Part shown: positions 45,977 to 53,809 of the stretch, piece by piece | Layout of the letters: every line of letters begins with the position of its first letter | Numbering within the stretch: the stretch's first letter is position 1 | Assembly: GCF_001704615.3 (NCBI RefSeq) | Contig: NZ_CP029396.2 | Coordinates: 1 to 64,000 of the forward strand | Origin: Acinetobacter defluvii | GTDB taxonomy: Bacteria > Pseudomonadota > Gammaproteobacteria > Pseudomonadales > Moraxellaceae | Reading direction: 5' to 3' | DNA: 64,000 bases | The notes under the pieces: generated by a model | The model's database searches: none | The model's input: the letters and a program-made list of their open reading frames with translations, nothing else | What the model was told of the DNA's origin: nothing | Translations under genes and position numbers: made by a program

Positions 45977-47620
45977 TTAGCTAAACTCGCCCGTTGCACG
46001 CTCTTTGGCCCAATCACGTAGGACAAATTTCTGTAACTTGCCTGTCGACGTTTTTGGAATTTCTGTAATCACTACATCTTTCGGGACTTTAAAACGTGCC
46101 AGATGTTGCTTACAGAATTCAATGATTTCCTCAGGCGTGGTTTCTTTACCTGCTTTGAGTTCAATAAATGCACAGGGCACTTCTTGCCAGCGAGGATCGG
46201 GTTTTGCGACCACCGCAGCCGTTAAAATAGCAGGATGTTGATAAAGAATTTCTTCAACTTCTAATGATGAAATATTCTCGCCTCCAGAAATGATCACATC
46301 TTTAGATCGGTCAGTAATTTTGGCATAGCCATCGGGTTGGCAGACTGCAAGATCGCCTGTATGAAACCAACCACCAGCGAACGCTTCTGTGGTCGCCTCA
46401 GGGTTTTTGAGGTAGCCTTTCATCACAATGTTGCCACGGAACATAATTTCACCCATAGTTTGACCATCATGCGGTACAGGTTGCATCGTGTCTGGATCAA
46501 GGACTTTCATGCCATCTTGCAGTGGGTACGGTACACCTTGGCGTGAGTGCAGCTGCGCTTGTTCTTGAATCGATAAGTCTGACCAACCTGCTTGAGAGGC
46601 ACAAAGCGCAGAAGGACCATAGGTTTCAGTGAGACCGTAGACATGGGTGACATTGATACCAATATGACGCATGCCTTCAATGATTGCAGCAGGAGGTGCA
46701 GCACCTGCCACCATTACTTCGACGCGGTGTTCAAAGTGAATCCGTTGCTCTTCAGGGGTGTTGATCAGCATTGATAACACAATCGGCGCACCGCAGAAAT
46801 AATCGACTTTGTGCTCAGCGATGAGTTTAAAAATGAGTTCAGGGTCAATTTTACGTAAACAGATGTTGGTGCCGCCATTGGCTGCCATGGTCCATGCAAA
46901 GCACCAGCCGTTACAGTGAAACAGTGGTAGGGTCCACAAGTAGGTCGCACGAGGTGTCATGCCACAAGCAATGATGTTACTGGCTGCATTGATATAAGCG
47001 CCACGGTGGTGATAAACCACGCCTTTGGGGTTGCCTGTGGTGCCAGAGGTGTAGTTAAGGCTAATGGCATCCCATTCATCTTGAGGTAAATGCCATTCAA
47101 AGTTGTCATCGCCTTCGGTTAACCAGTCTTCATACTCGATTTGCCCAATCGGGGCTGTAAAACAGTTTTCGTACTCAGCATCATCTACATCAATCACGAA
47201 AATATCGCGTCCGACCAAAGCCAAGGCTTCTTGTGCAACCGATGCAAACTCTGGATCCACCAATAAGACTTTGGTTTCTGCATGATCAAGCATAAATGCG
47301 ATGGTTTTGGCATCTAAGCGCGTGTTCAATGTGTTGAGGACAGCACCTGCCATTGGGACTGCAAAATGTGCTTCGATCATTGCAGGGACATTGGGCAGCA
47401 AAACAGAGACAGTATCGTTTTTTGTGATTCCCAGTTTTTGTAATTGTGAGGCAAATTGGCAGCAGCGAAGGTAAGTTTCACGCCATGAAATATGGCGGTG
47501 CCCATGAATGATGGCATCTTGATGAGGGTAAATATAAGCAGCTCGTTCTAAATAACGTAGCGGTGACAAAGCCACAAAGTTTGCGGGGGTTCTTGGTAAC
47601 TCATCATAAGCACTCACCAT
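45977..47620 (-). CDS. Acyl-CoA synthetase (fatty acid-CoA ligase)
   Basis: 547 aa from the Met at 47620 (MVSAYDELPRTPANF); the open frame extends 26 codons upstream but that part is not conserved in type. ATP/AMP-binding signature LNYTSGTTGNPKGVVYHHRG, then YGLTETYGP, WFHTGDLAV, DRSKDVIISGGENISSLEVE and the catalytic lysine region PKTSTGKLQKF at the C-terminus. It activates medium/long-chain fatty acids to acyl-CoA for beta-oxidation. Its higher GC and housekeeping nature differ from the neighbours; it came with the ISAba1 composite transposon. ISAba1 lies close upstream and reads away, so increased expression from it is not expected here. Confidence 0.88.
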   Translation of the reverse strand: MVSAYDELPRTPANFVALSPLRYLERAAYIYPHQDAIIHGHRHISWRETYLRCCQFASQLQKLGITKNDTVSVLLPNVPAMIEAHFAVPMAGAVLNTLNTRLDAKTIAFMLDHAETKVLLVDPEFASVAQEALALVGRDIFVIDVDDAEYENCFTAPIGQIEYEDWLTEGDDNFEWHLPQDEWDAISLNYTSGTTGNPKGVVYHHRGAYINAASNIIACGMTPRATYLWTLPLFHCNGWCFAWTMAANGGTNICLRKIDPELIFKLIAEHKVDYFCGAPIVLSMLINTPEEQRIHFEHRVEVMVAGAAPPAAIIEGMRHIGINVTHVYGLTETYGPSALCASQAGWSDLSIQEQAQLHSRQGVPYPLQDGMKVLDPDTMQPVPHDGQTMGEIMFRGNIVMKGYLKNPEATTEAFAGGWFHTGDLAVCQPDGYAKITDRSKDVIISGGENISSLEVEEILYQHPAILTAAVVAKPDPRWQEVPCAFIELKAGKETTPEEIIEFCKQHLARFKVPKDVVITEIPKTSTGKLQKFVLRDWAKERATGEFS

Positions 47621-47668
47621 GTTGATCACTCCAAATTCAGTATTATTTTTCCATTGATTAAAAGATAT

Positions 47669-48848
47669 CTCTGTACACGACAAAAATAGATAACTCATTG
47701 AAATAATGTCACAATAATTGTTTTCTAACGACGAATACTATGACACATCTCAATGAGTTATATCTTATCTTAAACAAATCTCTAAAATGGAACAAGTCAC
47801 ATTTAAAGTGCTTTGCGCTCATCATGCTTGTGATTATTTTAAAGCAAACATGTAATCTTTCTTCTGCATCTAAAGCCTTGCCCATCAAGTGCTTACCACA
47901 ATCATTTTATCGACGTATGCAGCGCTTCTTTGCAGGTCAGTATTTTGATTATCGTCAAATTTCTCAGTTGATTTTCAATATGTTTTCATTCGACCAAGTG
48001 CAACTGACTTTAGATAGAACCAATTGGAAATGGGGAAAACGAAATATTAATATCCTGATGCTCGCAATCGTTTATCGTGGAATAGCGATACCTATCCTTT
48101 GGACATTGCTTAATAAACGTGGAAATTCAGATACGAAAGAGCGTATTGCTTTGATTCAACGCTTTATAGCCATTTTTGGTAAAGACCGTATTGTGAATGT
48201 GTTCGCAGACAGAGAGTTTATCGGTGAGCAGTGGTTTACATGGTTAATTGAACAAGACATCAACTTCTGCATTCGTGTTAAAAAAACTTCATTGTCACCA
48301 ATCATTTAGGAAAGAATCATAAAATTAGTGATTTATTTCGCCATCTTAAAGTTGGTCAAATTGAATGTCGTAAACGACGGATTTTGGTTGGTCGGGTGAA
48401 ACTATATATAAGTGCACTACAGTTAGAAAATGGAGAGCTTTTACTCGTCGTTTCTCCTCAGTTTAATGCCAATGCTATTCAGGATTATGCATTACGCTGG
48501 GAAATTGAAACCTTATTCAGTTGTCTCAAAGGACGCGGGTTTAATCTTGAAAATACGCGCTTGACAGACCCTAGACGAGTGAAAAAATTGATTGCGGTGT
48601 TAGCTATAAGCTTCTGTTGGTGTTACTTAACGGGTGAATGGCAACATAATCAAAAAAAAGCGATAAAAATAAAGAAGCATGGACGACTCTCAACGAGTTT
48701 ATTTCGCTATGGTTTAGACTATGTTCAAATGGCGATTCAGCGTTTAATTGGTTTTGGGAAAAAAGAAGAGTTTAAGGAAATTTTGGCAATTTTAAGAAAG
48801 CAGAATCCTGATAGGATAAGGGTTCTGTGAAATTTGTCGTGTACAGAG
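47669..48848 (+). mobile_element. ISAba1, complete copy (1180 bp)
   Basis: Left end CTCTGTACACGACAAA at 47669, right end TTTGTCGTGTACAGAG at 48833-48848. The length of 1180 bp is that of ISAba1 (IS4 family). The 9-bp duplication belongs to the composite element, not to this copy alone: its left flank is chromosomal. Confidence 0.92.
47740..48830 (+). CDS. ISAba1 transposase (two frames)
   Basis: The first frame (47740-48309, 189 aa) starts MTHLNELYLILNKSLKWNKS; the second ends at 48830 (NPDRIRVL). The two overlap through the run GTTAAAAAAACTTC at 48277-48290, where a -1 slip gives one continuous IS4-type DDE transposase. The second frame holds the Y-(2)-R-(3)-E-(6)-K region (RWEIETLFSCLKGRG). 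First Asp lies in LTLDRTNW, second in VNVFADREF. Complete and presumably active. Confidence 0.9.
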
Positions 48849-48857
48849 ATATTTTTT
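48849..48857. repeat. 9-bp target duplication, right copy
   Basis: ATATTTTTT, identical to 44734-44742. Confidence 0.85.
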
Positions 48858-49105
48858 AAAAAAAAAGTTTCCAACACAAAAATAAGTATCATGAAAGTGT
48901 GGGTTTAATGAATTGTGGTTGATTTTCATAATACGAGTATTACGCTTTTTGAGGGTTTTAAGTATATTATAAGCCACTTTTGTTTAATGCACATAGAAGT
49001 TACTTTTAGCGTTTATAAATGCTGAATAATACCCTTATTGTCAATAGGGCTTTATTTAAAGTAATGGTTCTTAATAATGCTGTTTATAGAAAACTGGATA
49101 TCGAA

Positions 49106-49750
49106 ATGAGTCTGAATAACATAAAACTAACAGCCAATTGTTTTGCCCTTACACACCCTGAAAATGAAAAGAACTTGTTCAAGTACATTTTTAGAGAAAT
49201 GTTTAAACGAAATAAGGTCGAGACATTCTGTTCCGCAAAAGTCATATTTTTTACTGATGGCAAGCACATCTATTTAAGAACGTGCGTATCGGACGTCAAA
49301 ATCCCAATGGCCAAAGAATACATTGAAATTTCGCACGGTCAGCAAATCACTGGAAAAATCATGGTTCCTCTTAACCGAGAGTGTAGCTTTAACCGTCAAG
49401 AAATTGAAGAATACATTTCGGTCCACGGCGAAAAACCCAAAGGCAATTCAGGTAAGAAGCGTAAAAATCTAACTGCAGATGAAGCAGCCGAATTCACCAA
49501 AAACGCTCTTAGTAGCAAAGGTCTATTGGATGTCACTATAATTGAGCAACAATGTGGACCACAGCTCAGTATTTTGAATATTCCAGTCCAGACCAGAGAT
49601 ATTTCATTTAGTGCGACTGTTGGGGATTTAGAGCTATTTAAAACAGCATGGCTCAATGGTATTGGTCGTGATAAAAGCTACGGCTTTGGAATGATCCGCT
49701 TAGATGGCACTTTGTTTACACCGCCTTGTAATAATAGTGCTCACGCCTAA
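49106..49750 (+). CDS. Orphan Cas6e-like RAMP protein, catalytic histidine apparently absent
   Basis: 214 aa from the Met at 49106 (MSLNNIKLTANCFALTHPEN); an upstream ATG at 49019 adds 29 residues. The family match is to Cas6e/CasE, the type I-E crRNA endoribonuclease: an N-terminal ferredoxin-like strand and helix (NLFKYIFREMF), a GKKRKNLTADEAAEFTKNAL block like the Cas6e GKR...EEAQLAWL segment, and the C-terminal glycine-rich loop LNGIGRDKSYGFGMIRL. The helix position that holds the catalytic His in E. coli Cas6e (LHQGLW) reads LFKYIF, so cleavage activity is doubtful. No CRISPR array or other cas gene is nearby. The AcrVA2-like gene follows. Confidence 0.7.
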   Translation: MSLNNIKLTANCFALTHPENEKNLFKYIFREMFKRNKVETFCSAKVIFFTDGKHIYLRTCVSDVKIPMAKEYIEISHGQQITGKIMVPLNRECSFNRQEIEEYISVHGEKPKGNSGKKRKNLTADEAAEFTKNALSSKGLLDVTIIEQQCGPQLSILNIPVQTRDISFSATVGDLELFKTAWLNGIGRDKSYGFGMIRLDGTLFTPPCNNSAHA

Positions 49751-49753
49751 TCG

Positions 49754-49780
49754 AAAGGACTTTTAAAGTCCTTTTTTAAA
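49754..49780 (+). terminator. Rho-independent terminator
   Basis: AAAGGACTTT / AAAGTCCTTT stem with a T run, directly after the Cas6e-like gene; it separates that gene from the AcrVA2-like gene. Confidence 0.8.
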
Positions 49781-49826
49781 CGAATTTTTTCAGATATTGA
49801 TCTGATGTAGATCCTGGTTACTCAAC

Positions 49827-50909
49827 ATGAGAAATAAAGATTTAGATCCAAAGATAGGAATACCGCTTAAAGTCATCACAGCGCGATTAGAGCATGTGAA
49901 GTTTAACCTCAATGGCTTAATGAAACGTGTAGAAGCTTATGCGATCGCACGACAAAACAGTAAAGATCCGCACGAATGCCTAATCAGTGGTGATGAATGG
50001 ACATATGCTGCACTAGATTGTCGAGATCCTATCTGGCGTGAACGAATGAAACGCACCAGTACCATTATGGGTGTTCAAGCCACTGGCCAAGAAATCCCAC
50101 TCTCATTTATCAATCAGCTACCTTGCAACATTGGTGAAATCATTACCCTTGGCTCATGGAGCCTAACCAAAAATATTTATCGGTTTGAAGATCAAGTCAT
50201 TCAAATGCTTGTGAAGACCGAATATAACCGCAGTATCCCCGGATTCCTATTAAACCTACCTGATATTGCGATCTACGTTCAAACAGATAACGCCAACCTC
50301 TATGTGCAAAATGAACAAGTGGTCGGTGTTATTTTTGCGAAAAACACGTTAAACGATCGCAAGGTGCTATTTACCACGGTATATACCGATACTGGCTTAG
50401 CAAAAACCATTACCATGCACTTCCCTGATGATGATGATTTTGAATCAACTGTTGAGGACTGCATGACCGATTTCATTGATACGTTTTTTGATGAAAAGAA
50501 CTTGCCAGATGAACAAGAAATTAACACGTTCATGGAACTGCAGAAGAAGCTAATCAATTTGATTCTATGGTTCAGCCAAAAAGAACCAGATCTCAGACCA
50601 TTAACACCAGAAACAACACAAGCCAAGCCTAAATTAGAGCTGATTAAGCGTGAATTGCGTTTATTTGAGGCTAATAAGTACAAGCCGACTATTGTTGGTA
50701 CCGAAACAAATAAAAAGATCAATGAAGCGATCCTAAAGCGCGATGAAGATCTAAAGTCTGGCAACTACAAAGGTACCAAAAAACCACATCCACTGATTCC
50801 TCACTGGAACTTTTACTGGTTGGGCAAACGTGGTACCAAAGAAAAATGGGTTAACCATTGGATACCATTTCAGATTGTTGGCGGTGTGCCTAAAGAAAAA
50901 GCCACCTAA
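49827..50909 (+). CDS. AcrVA2-like anti-CRISPR homologue
   Basis: 360 aa. Compared from memory with AcrVA2 of Moraxella bovoculi (about 320 aa), the same landmarks occur in order: GSWSLTKNIYRFEDQVIQML (AcrVA2 GAWRNTLGIYQLDEEII), FLLNLPDIAIYVQ (IFLNLPDWCVYVD), a GVIFAKNTLND strand, LINLILWFSQKEPDLRP (LPYLLWLCVAEPDITY), and a C-terminal KKPHPLIPHWNFYWLGK ... WVNHWIPFQIVGG (KRPHIRRGHWHGYWQG ... VRWQPAVFV). AcrVA2 blocks Cas12a production or activity in type V-A systems. The homologue may inhibit another target. It has its own terminator. Confidence 0.65.
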   Translation: MRNKDLDPKIGIPLKVITARLEHVKFNLNGLMKRVEAYAIARQNSKDPHECLISGDEWTYAALDCRDPIWRERMKRTSTIMGVQATGQEIPLSFINQLPCNIGEIITLGSWSLTKNIYRFEDQVIQMLVKTEYNRSIPGFLLNLPDIAIYVQTDNANLYVQNEQVVGVIFAKNTLNDRKVLFTTVYTDTGLAKTITMHFPDDDDFESTVEDCMTDFIDTFFDEKNLPDEQEINTFMELQKKLINLILWFSQKEPDLRPLTPETTQAKPKLELIKRELRLFEANKYKPTIVGTETNKKINEAILKRDEDLKSGNYKGTKKPHPLIPHWNFYWLGKRGTKEKWVNHWIPFQIVGGVPKEKAT

Positions 50910-50915
50910 AAATAG

Positions 50916-50940
50916 AAAGAGCCCTAAGGCTCTTTTTTTT
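50916..50940 (+). terminator. Rho-independent terminator
   Basis: AAAGAGCC / GGCTCTTT stem with an eight-T run, 7 bp after the AcrVA2-like gene. Confidence 0.85.
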
Positions 50941-51122
50941 GGGTTGGTCAAACAAGAATTTCTTTTTCGTTTTTATCTAGATTCATGCTTAAACCTCTTA
51001 ATAAGCTCACTCGATAATTTTTTCCAAAAGAAATTATTAGCGGATTTTATATATTTTTTAAGAAAAGTTTTTGAGTACTTTTATTTATTAAAATTGAATT
51101 ATTAAGCAAGGAGTTATAAAAC

Positions 51123-51467
51123 ATGGCTAAATCAATAGACCAGTTATGGAGTGAATTACAGCAGATTCAATTTGATGAATCTAATTCCCTACCATGCGAA
51201 TTCCATATCTGGAATAAAGGTGCATATCGCTATCAGATCCTAGATTGGTTTGAAGCAAATTCTGAAAATGGCGTATTAAGCTTGCAAGGCAAAACCCATA
51301 AAACCTTATGGGAAGAGTTTGGCAACACCCCGATAAACAATGATGATGAAATCGAAGAAGACTTTCATCTATGGGGCAAGGGTACAGACCGCTTTATTAT
51401 CTGGCACTGGTTTGATGCCCAATTAGAACACGGTGTAATTAGCTTAATTGAGAAAGGAGTTGCGTAA
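51123..51467 (+). CDS. Small protein with an internal duplication
   Basis: 114 aa. Two copies of one unit: FHIWNKGAYRYQILDWFEAN (about 27-46, continuing SENGVLSL) and FHLWGKGTDRFIIWHWFDAQ (about 80-99, continuing LEHGVISL). Each has W-x-KG-x-x-R(Y/F)-x-I-x-x-WF. The start has a good Shine-Dalgarno (AAGGAG). The stop overlaps the start of the next gene (TAATG), so the two are coupled. No family recognised; the fold may be a tandem small domain. Confidence 0.7.
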   Translation: MAKSIDQLWSELQQIQFDESNSLPCEFHIWNKGAYRYQILDWFEANSENGVLSLQGKTHKTLWEEFGNTPINNDDEIEEDFHLWGKGTDRFIIWHWFDAQLEHGVISLIEKGVA

Positions 51468-51736
51468 TGGGATTATTTACTTGCCATCACTGTAATAGTG
51501 ATATTGATACTAACGATAAAAAGTCTGGCCATCAGGTGAATGATGTAATTCAAGAAACCTTTTGTTCTGTTGACTGCAGTATTGAATATCTGGTGCATAA
51601 CTCACAAAAGATTGCAGTAGATCAATACGGTAGTTTGCCATTAAGCAATGAAAACCTGAATGAATTCATTGAAGCATTTTCAAATGAGGGTGTTGAAGAT
51701 GATGTCTTAGAACACATCAAAGCTGAACTCTGTTAA
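51467..51736 (+). CDS. Small zinc-binding protein
   Basis: 89 aa. CHHCNSDIDTNDKKSGHQVN followed by FCSVDCSIEYL gives a treble-clef-like four-cysteine zinc site (CxxC ... CxxxC) at residues about 5-45. The C-terminal half is acidic and helical. Coupled to the duplicated-domain gene upstream. Function unknown; zinc-binding small proteins of this size are often regulators or protein-protein adaptors. Confidence 0.68.
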   Translation: MGLFTCHHCNSDIDTNDKKSGHQVNDVIQETFCSVDCSIEYLVHNSQKIAVDQYGSLPLSNENLNEFIEAFSNEGVEDDVLEHIKAELC

Positions 51737-51780
51737 GTAGTCGCGCAGCTGCTCTAAACAACACTGACAATGGCATTTAA

Positions 51781-51811
51781 AAAAAGGGCTTAAATCAATT
51801 AAGCCCTTTTC
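51781..51811. terminator. Bidirectional terminator
   Basis: AAAAAGGGCTTAA / TTAAGCCCTTTT stem between the zinc-binding gene and the convergent H-NS gene. Confidence 0.85.
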
Positions 51812-51815
51812 ATAT

Positions 51816-52142
51816 TTATACGATAAGAAAACTTTCTAATGTTTTACCAGATTCAATCTCACGATTTAACCAGGATGGACGTTTACCACGACCGGCCCAC
51901 ACTTCTTTGTGGTTATTCGGGTTGCGATATTTAGGATCTGCTTTAACCACTGGCTTTTTATTTAATTTACGATTTTCGCCGTGCTCATTTAATTCAAGAA
52001 TAGTTAAGCCTAATTCTTTTGCGATCTCAAACATTTTGAGATAACCATCATCAAGGTTCGTATTCTCTACTACAACAATTTGGTTTTGTGCCTTTTTAAT
52101 TAGGCATTCTAACTGGTCTTTACTTAGGTTTTCAATTTCCAT
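51816..52142 (-). CDS. H-NS family nucleoid protein
   Basis: 108 aa. N-terminal coiled coil (about 5-50) and the classic H-NS DNA-binding end: YRNPNNHKEVWAGRGKRPSW followed by LNREIESGKTLESFLI, with W-AGRG-x-RP-x-W-L intact. It should bind AT-rich DNA and silence acquired genes, including possibly the AT-rich array beside it. It is the canonical one of two H-NS-like proteins in the window. Confidence 0.88.
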   Translation of the reverse strand: MEIENLSKDQLECLIKKAQNQIVVVENTNLDDGYLKMFEIAKELGLTILELNEHGENRKLNKKPVVKADPKYRNPNNHKEVWAGRGKRPSWLNREIESGKTLESFLIV

Positions 52143-52200
52143 AACTAAACTCGAAAAGTTGGTTATATCAAATATACATCAGTGCGTTTTGTTTACAACC

Positions 52201-52228
52201 GCATACGGTGAATTTAATTGATTAAAAT
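52201..52228 (+). promoter_or_regulatory. Array leader element (copy 1)
   Basis: GCATACGGTGAATTTAATTG and on through ATTAAAAT, about 100 bp before the start at 52329. It is related to the element repeated at 53191, 59904, 61269 and 63187. Confidence 0.5.
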
Positions 52229-52328
52229 ATTCAACTTATTCCATGGCTATTCTAATTTTTAAGCAAAAATTATTCCCACTTTAAATTCATTAAACTAAAA
52301 ATACATTCAACCTGTTAGGTAAATTAAT

Positions 52329-53153
52329 ATGTACAAGTATCTCATGATGAATCTTGCGATTAACGAAACATCAGCACTACCAATTGGTATCCGTATTTGT
52401 GATTTTAATATCGGCTTATATGTCTCTAAGAAAATTTCAGAAGTGCCAGTTTTGATGGCATTTGTTAATTACACCCTGTTTAAGTATTCAAGCTATGAGA
52501 GTGAAGAACTTGAAGACATTAAAACCTTATTAGAAGAACATGATTTTAAAACTCGCTATGACTCTTGGGAAATCAGCGGTGATTCTTTTTACGTTTTGGG
52601 TTTTAAAGAAATTACAAAAGACGAGTTTGAGTTATTGCAAAAACTTGACCTGTTGACCGTGGTAGACGAATACAACTACCACCATAAACTTTTGTCGAGT
52701 CATGGTGAGCATAAGTTTGACGAATATTTCAAAGACTTTAACGAGTCTAAAGAGCAAGAAATCTTAAAAAGGTTTAAAGACATTGCGTTCAATTTAAAAA
52801 CTGACGACTCATTAAACACAGTGTTCGCCCAAGACGTTATAGAATTACTGACTACCTACAAGTTTGGTACAGCTTTAGAACTAATCGACAGTAATCACAG
52901 CGATATTAGAAACCGTTTCTACTATAGCCACACGCTTGAGGGTGACTTTGCATCTGGAGCAATTCAGGTCATTATTTCAAATTATAAAGAAACTGGCGTT
53001 AAAGAGCCTTACACAGTGGTTGAACCTTTAAATATAGAAATCATGCTTGAAGAAGAACAATGCTTTGATGATGAATATGCAAATCTACTGACTGAATGCC
53101 AGTATGTATTAAACCTCATTAAAACCGACTTATACACCAACACTTTTGAATAA
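52329..53153 (+). CDS. Unknown 274-aa acidic protein
   Basis: 274 aa, start MYKYLMMNLAINETSALP. Acidic, with a glutamate-rich stretch near position 60 (SYESEELEDIKTLLEEHDF); no membrane segment and no recognised motif. First gene after the H-NS gene on the divergent strand, preceded by an array leader element. It is a single gene with about 227 bp before the next start. Function unknown. Confidence 0.68.
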   Translation: MYKYLMMNLAINETSALPIGIRICDFNIGLYVSKKISEVPVLMAFVNYTLFKYSSYESEELEDIKTLLEEHDFKTRYDSWEISGDSFYVLGFKEITKDEFELLQKLDLLTVVDEYNYHHKLLSSHGEHKFDEYFKDFNESKEQEILKRFKDIAFNLKTDDSLNTVFAQDVIELLTTYKFGTALELIDSNHSDIRNRFYYSHTLEGDFASGAIQVIISNYKETGVKEPYTVVEPLNIEIMLEEEQCFDDEYANLLTECQYVLNLIKTDLYTNTFE

Positions 53154-53190
53154 ACCAAGCCTTTAAGAGAGAAATCTCTTAAAGTTGCGC

Positions 53191-53227
53191 TTAAAAACGT
53201 AAACGATGTTTTTTTAATTGATTAAAA
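53191..53227 (+). promoter_or_regulatory. Array leader element (copy 2)
   Basis: TTAAAAACGTAAACGATG then TTTTTTTAATTGATTAAAA, about 155 bp before the start at 53381. A candidate -10 (TATAAT at 53333-53338) lies further down, then AGCTTAAAATTTGGAG before the ATG. Confidence 0.55.
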
Positions 53228-53380
53228 AAGGTTTTTTATTTTTAGCGCTGCAATGGCGCTCGTCATTATTAATTCTTTCTTGATGCTTAAATAAGTATTT
53301 TTTAAAAAAACTTTATCCGTTCATATTCTTAATATAATGAAACCTAATCAAGCAAATAGCTTAAAATTTGGAGAAAGCTC

Positions 53381-53809
53381 ATGAATTTAAACCCTAATTT
53401 TTGCCCGATCGATTTTAACGAAGTTCACGGCGGTACTGACAATTTACCTTTGTTTTTGGTTAAAGCGTCACGCCAGGATTCTAACGATGACGAGCATAGT
53501 GAGTATTTCTTCATTCGTGCACCTCATGAGAACCGTTTGGCTTTCTTCCTTGCCCACATGTTCAAATCACATGTAGATAATGCCCTTTTGACCTTGGAAA
53601 ACTTGGCTGAAGAAAATTATCAAAATATCCCTGAATTGGAAGAGTTGATGTCTTCATATGGTGTGATTGATGGCGTTGGCGAGGATACGCTTTTTGATTT
53701 CCGCGTTAAGGAACTCACACTTGATAAAGCGCTGGAGCTGGTCGAATTCATTGAAATTAACCCACTCAATACTGATATTGTGGGTTCACTATTCTTGGAG
53801 GCACTTTAA
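53381..53809 (+). CDS. Unknown 142-aa protein
   Basis: 142 aa, start MNLNPNFCPIDFNEVHGG, with the array-type Shine-Dalgarno AATTTGGAG 7 bp upstream. Mixed alpha/beta, acidic C-terminal half (ELEELMSSYG, TLDKALELVEFIEIN). Its stop overlaps the next start (TAATG). Function unknown. Confidence 0.68.
   Translation: MNLNPNFCPIDFNEVHGGTDNLPLFLVKASRQDSNDDEHSEYFFIRAPHENRLAFFLAHMFKSHVDNALLTLENLAEENYQNIPELEELMSSYGVIDGVGEDTLFDFRVKELTLDKALELVEFIEINPLNTDIVGSLFLEAL

Larger units (their letters stand above)
44743..48848. mobile_element. ISAba1 composite transposon carrying an acyl-CoA synthetase gene
   Basis: 4106 bp between identical 9-bp duplications (ATATTTTTT). The left ISAba1 copy is cut at its inner (right) end, leaving 990 bp; the right copy is complete (1180 bp). 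Both have the same orientation, with CTCTGTACACGACAAA at the left end of each. The central 1.9 kb is chromosome-derived: the tail of one gene, a terminator and a complete acyl-CoA synthetase gene. Confidence 0.88.

Noticed and set aside
44743..48848. ISAba1 driving overexpression of the acyl-CoA synthetase gene
   Set aside because: Both IS copies lie such that the outward promoters near the left end do not face the start of the reverse-strand gene in the usual way; no evidence of a hybrid promoter was seen.
48849..49750. A CRISPR array near the Cas6e-like gene
   Set aside because: I looked for direct repeats with regular spacing on both sides of the gene and saw none; only the 9-bp ISAba1 duplication and a hairpin terminator.
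50830..51105. 91-aa ORF overlapping the end of the AcrVA2-like gene
   Set aside because: It starts inside the coding end, runs through a terminator and a poly-T region and has a Phe/Leu-rich composition typical of AT-rich non-coding DNA.
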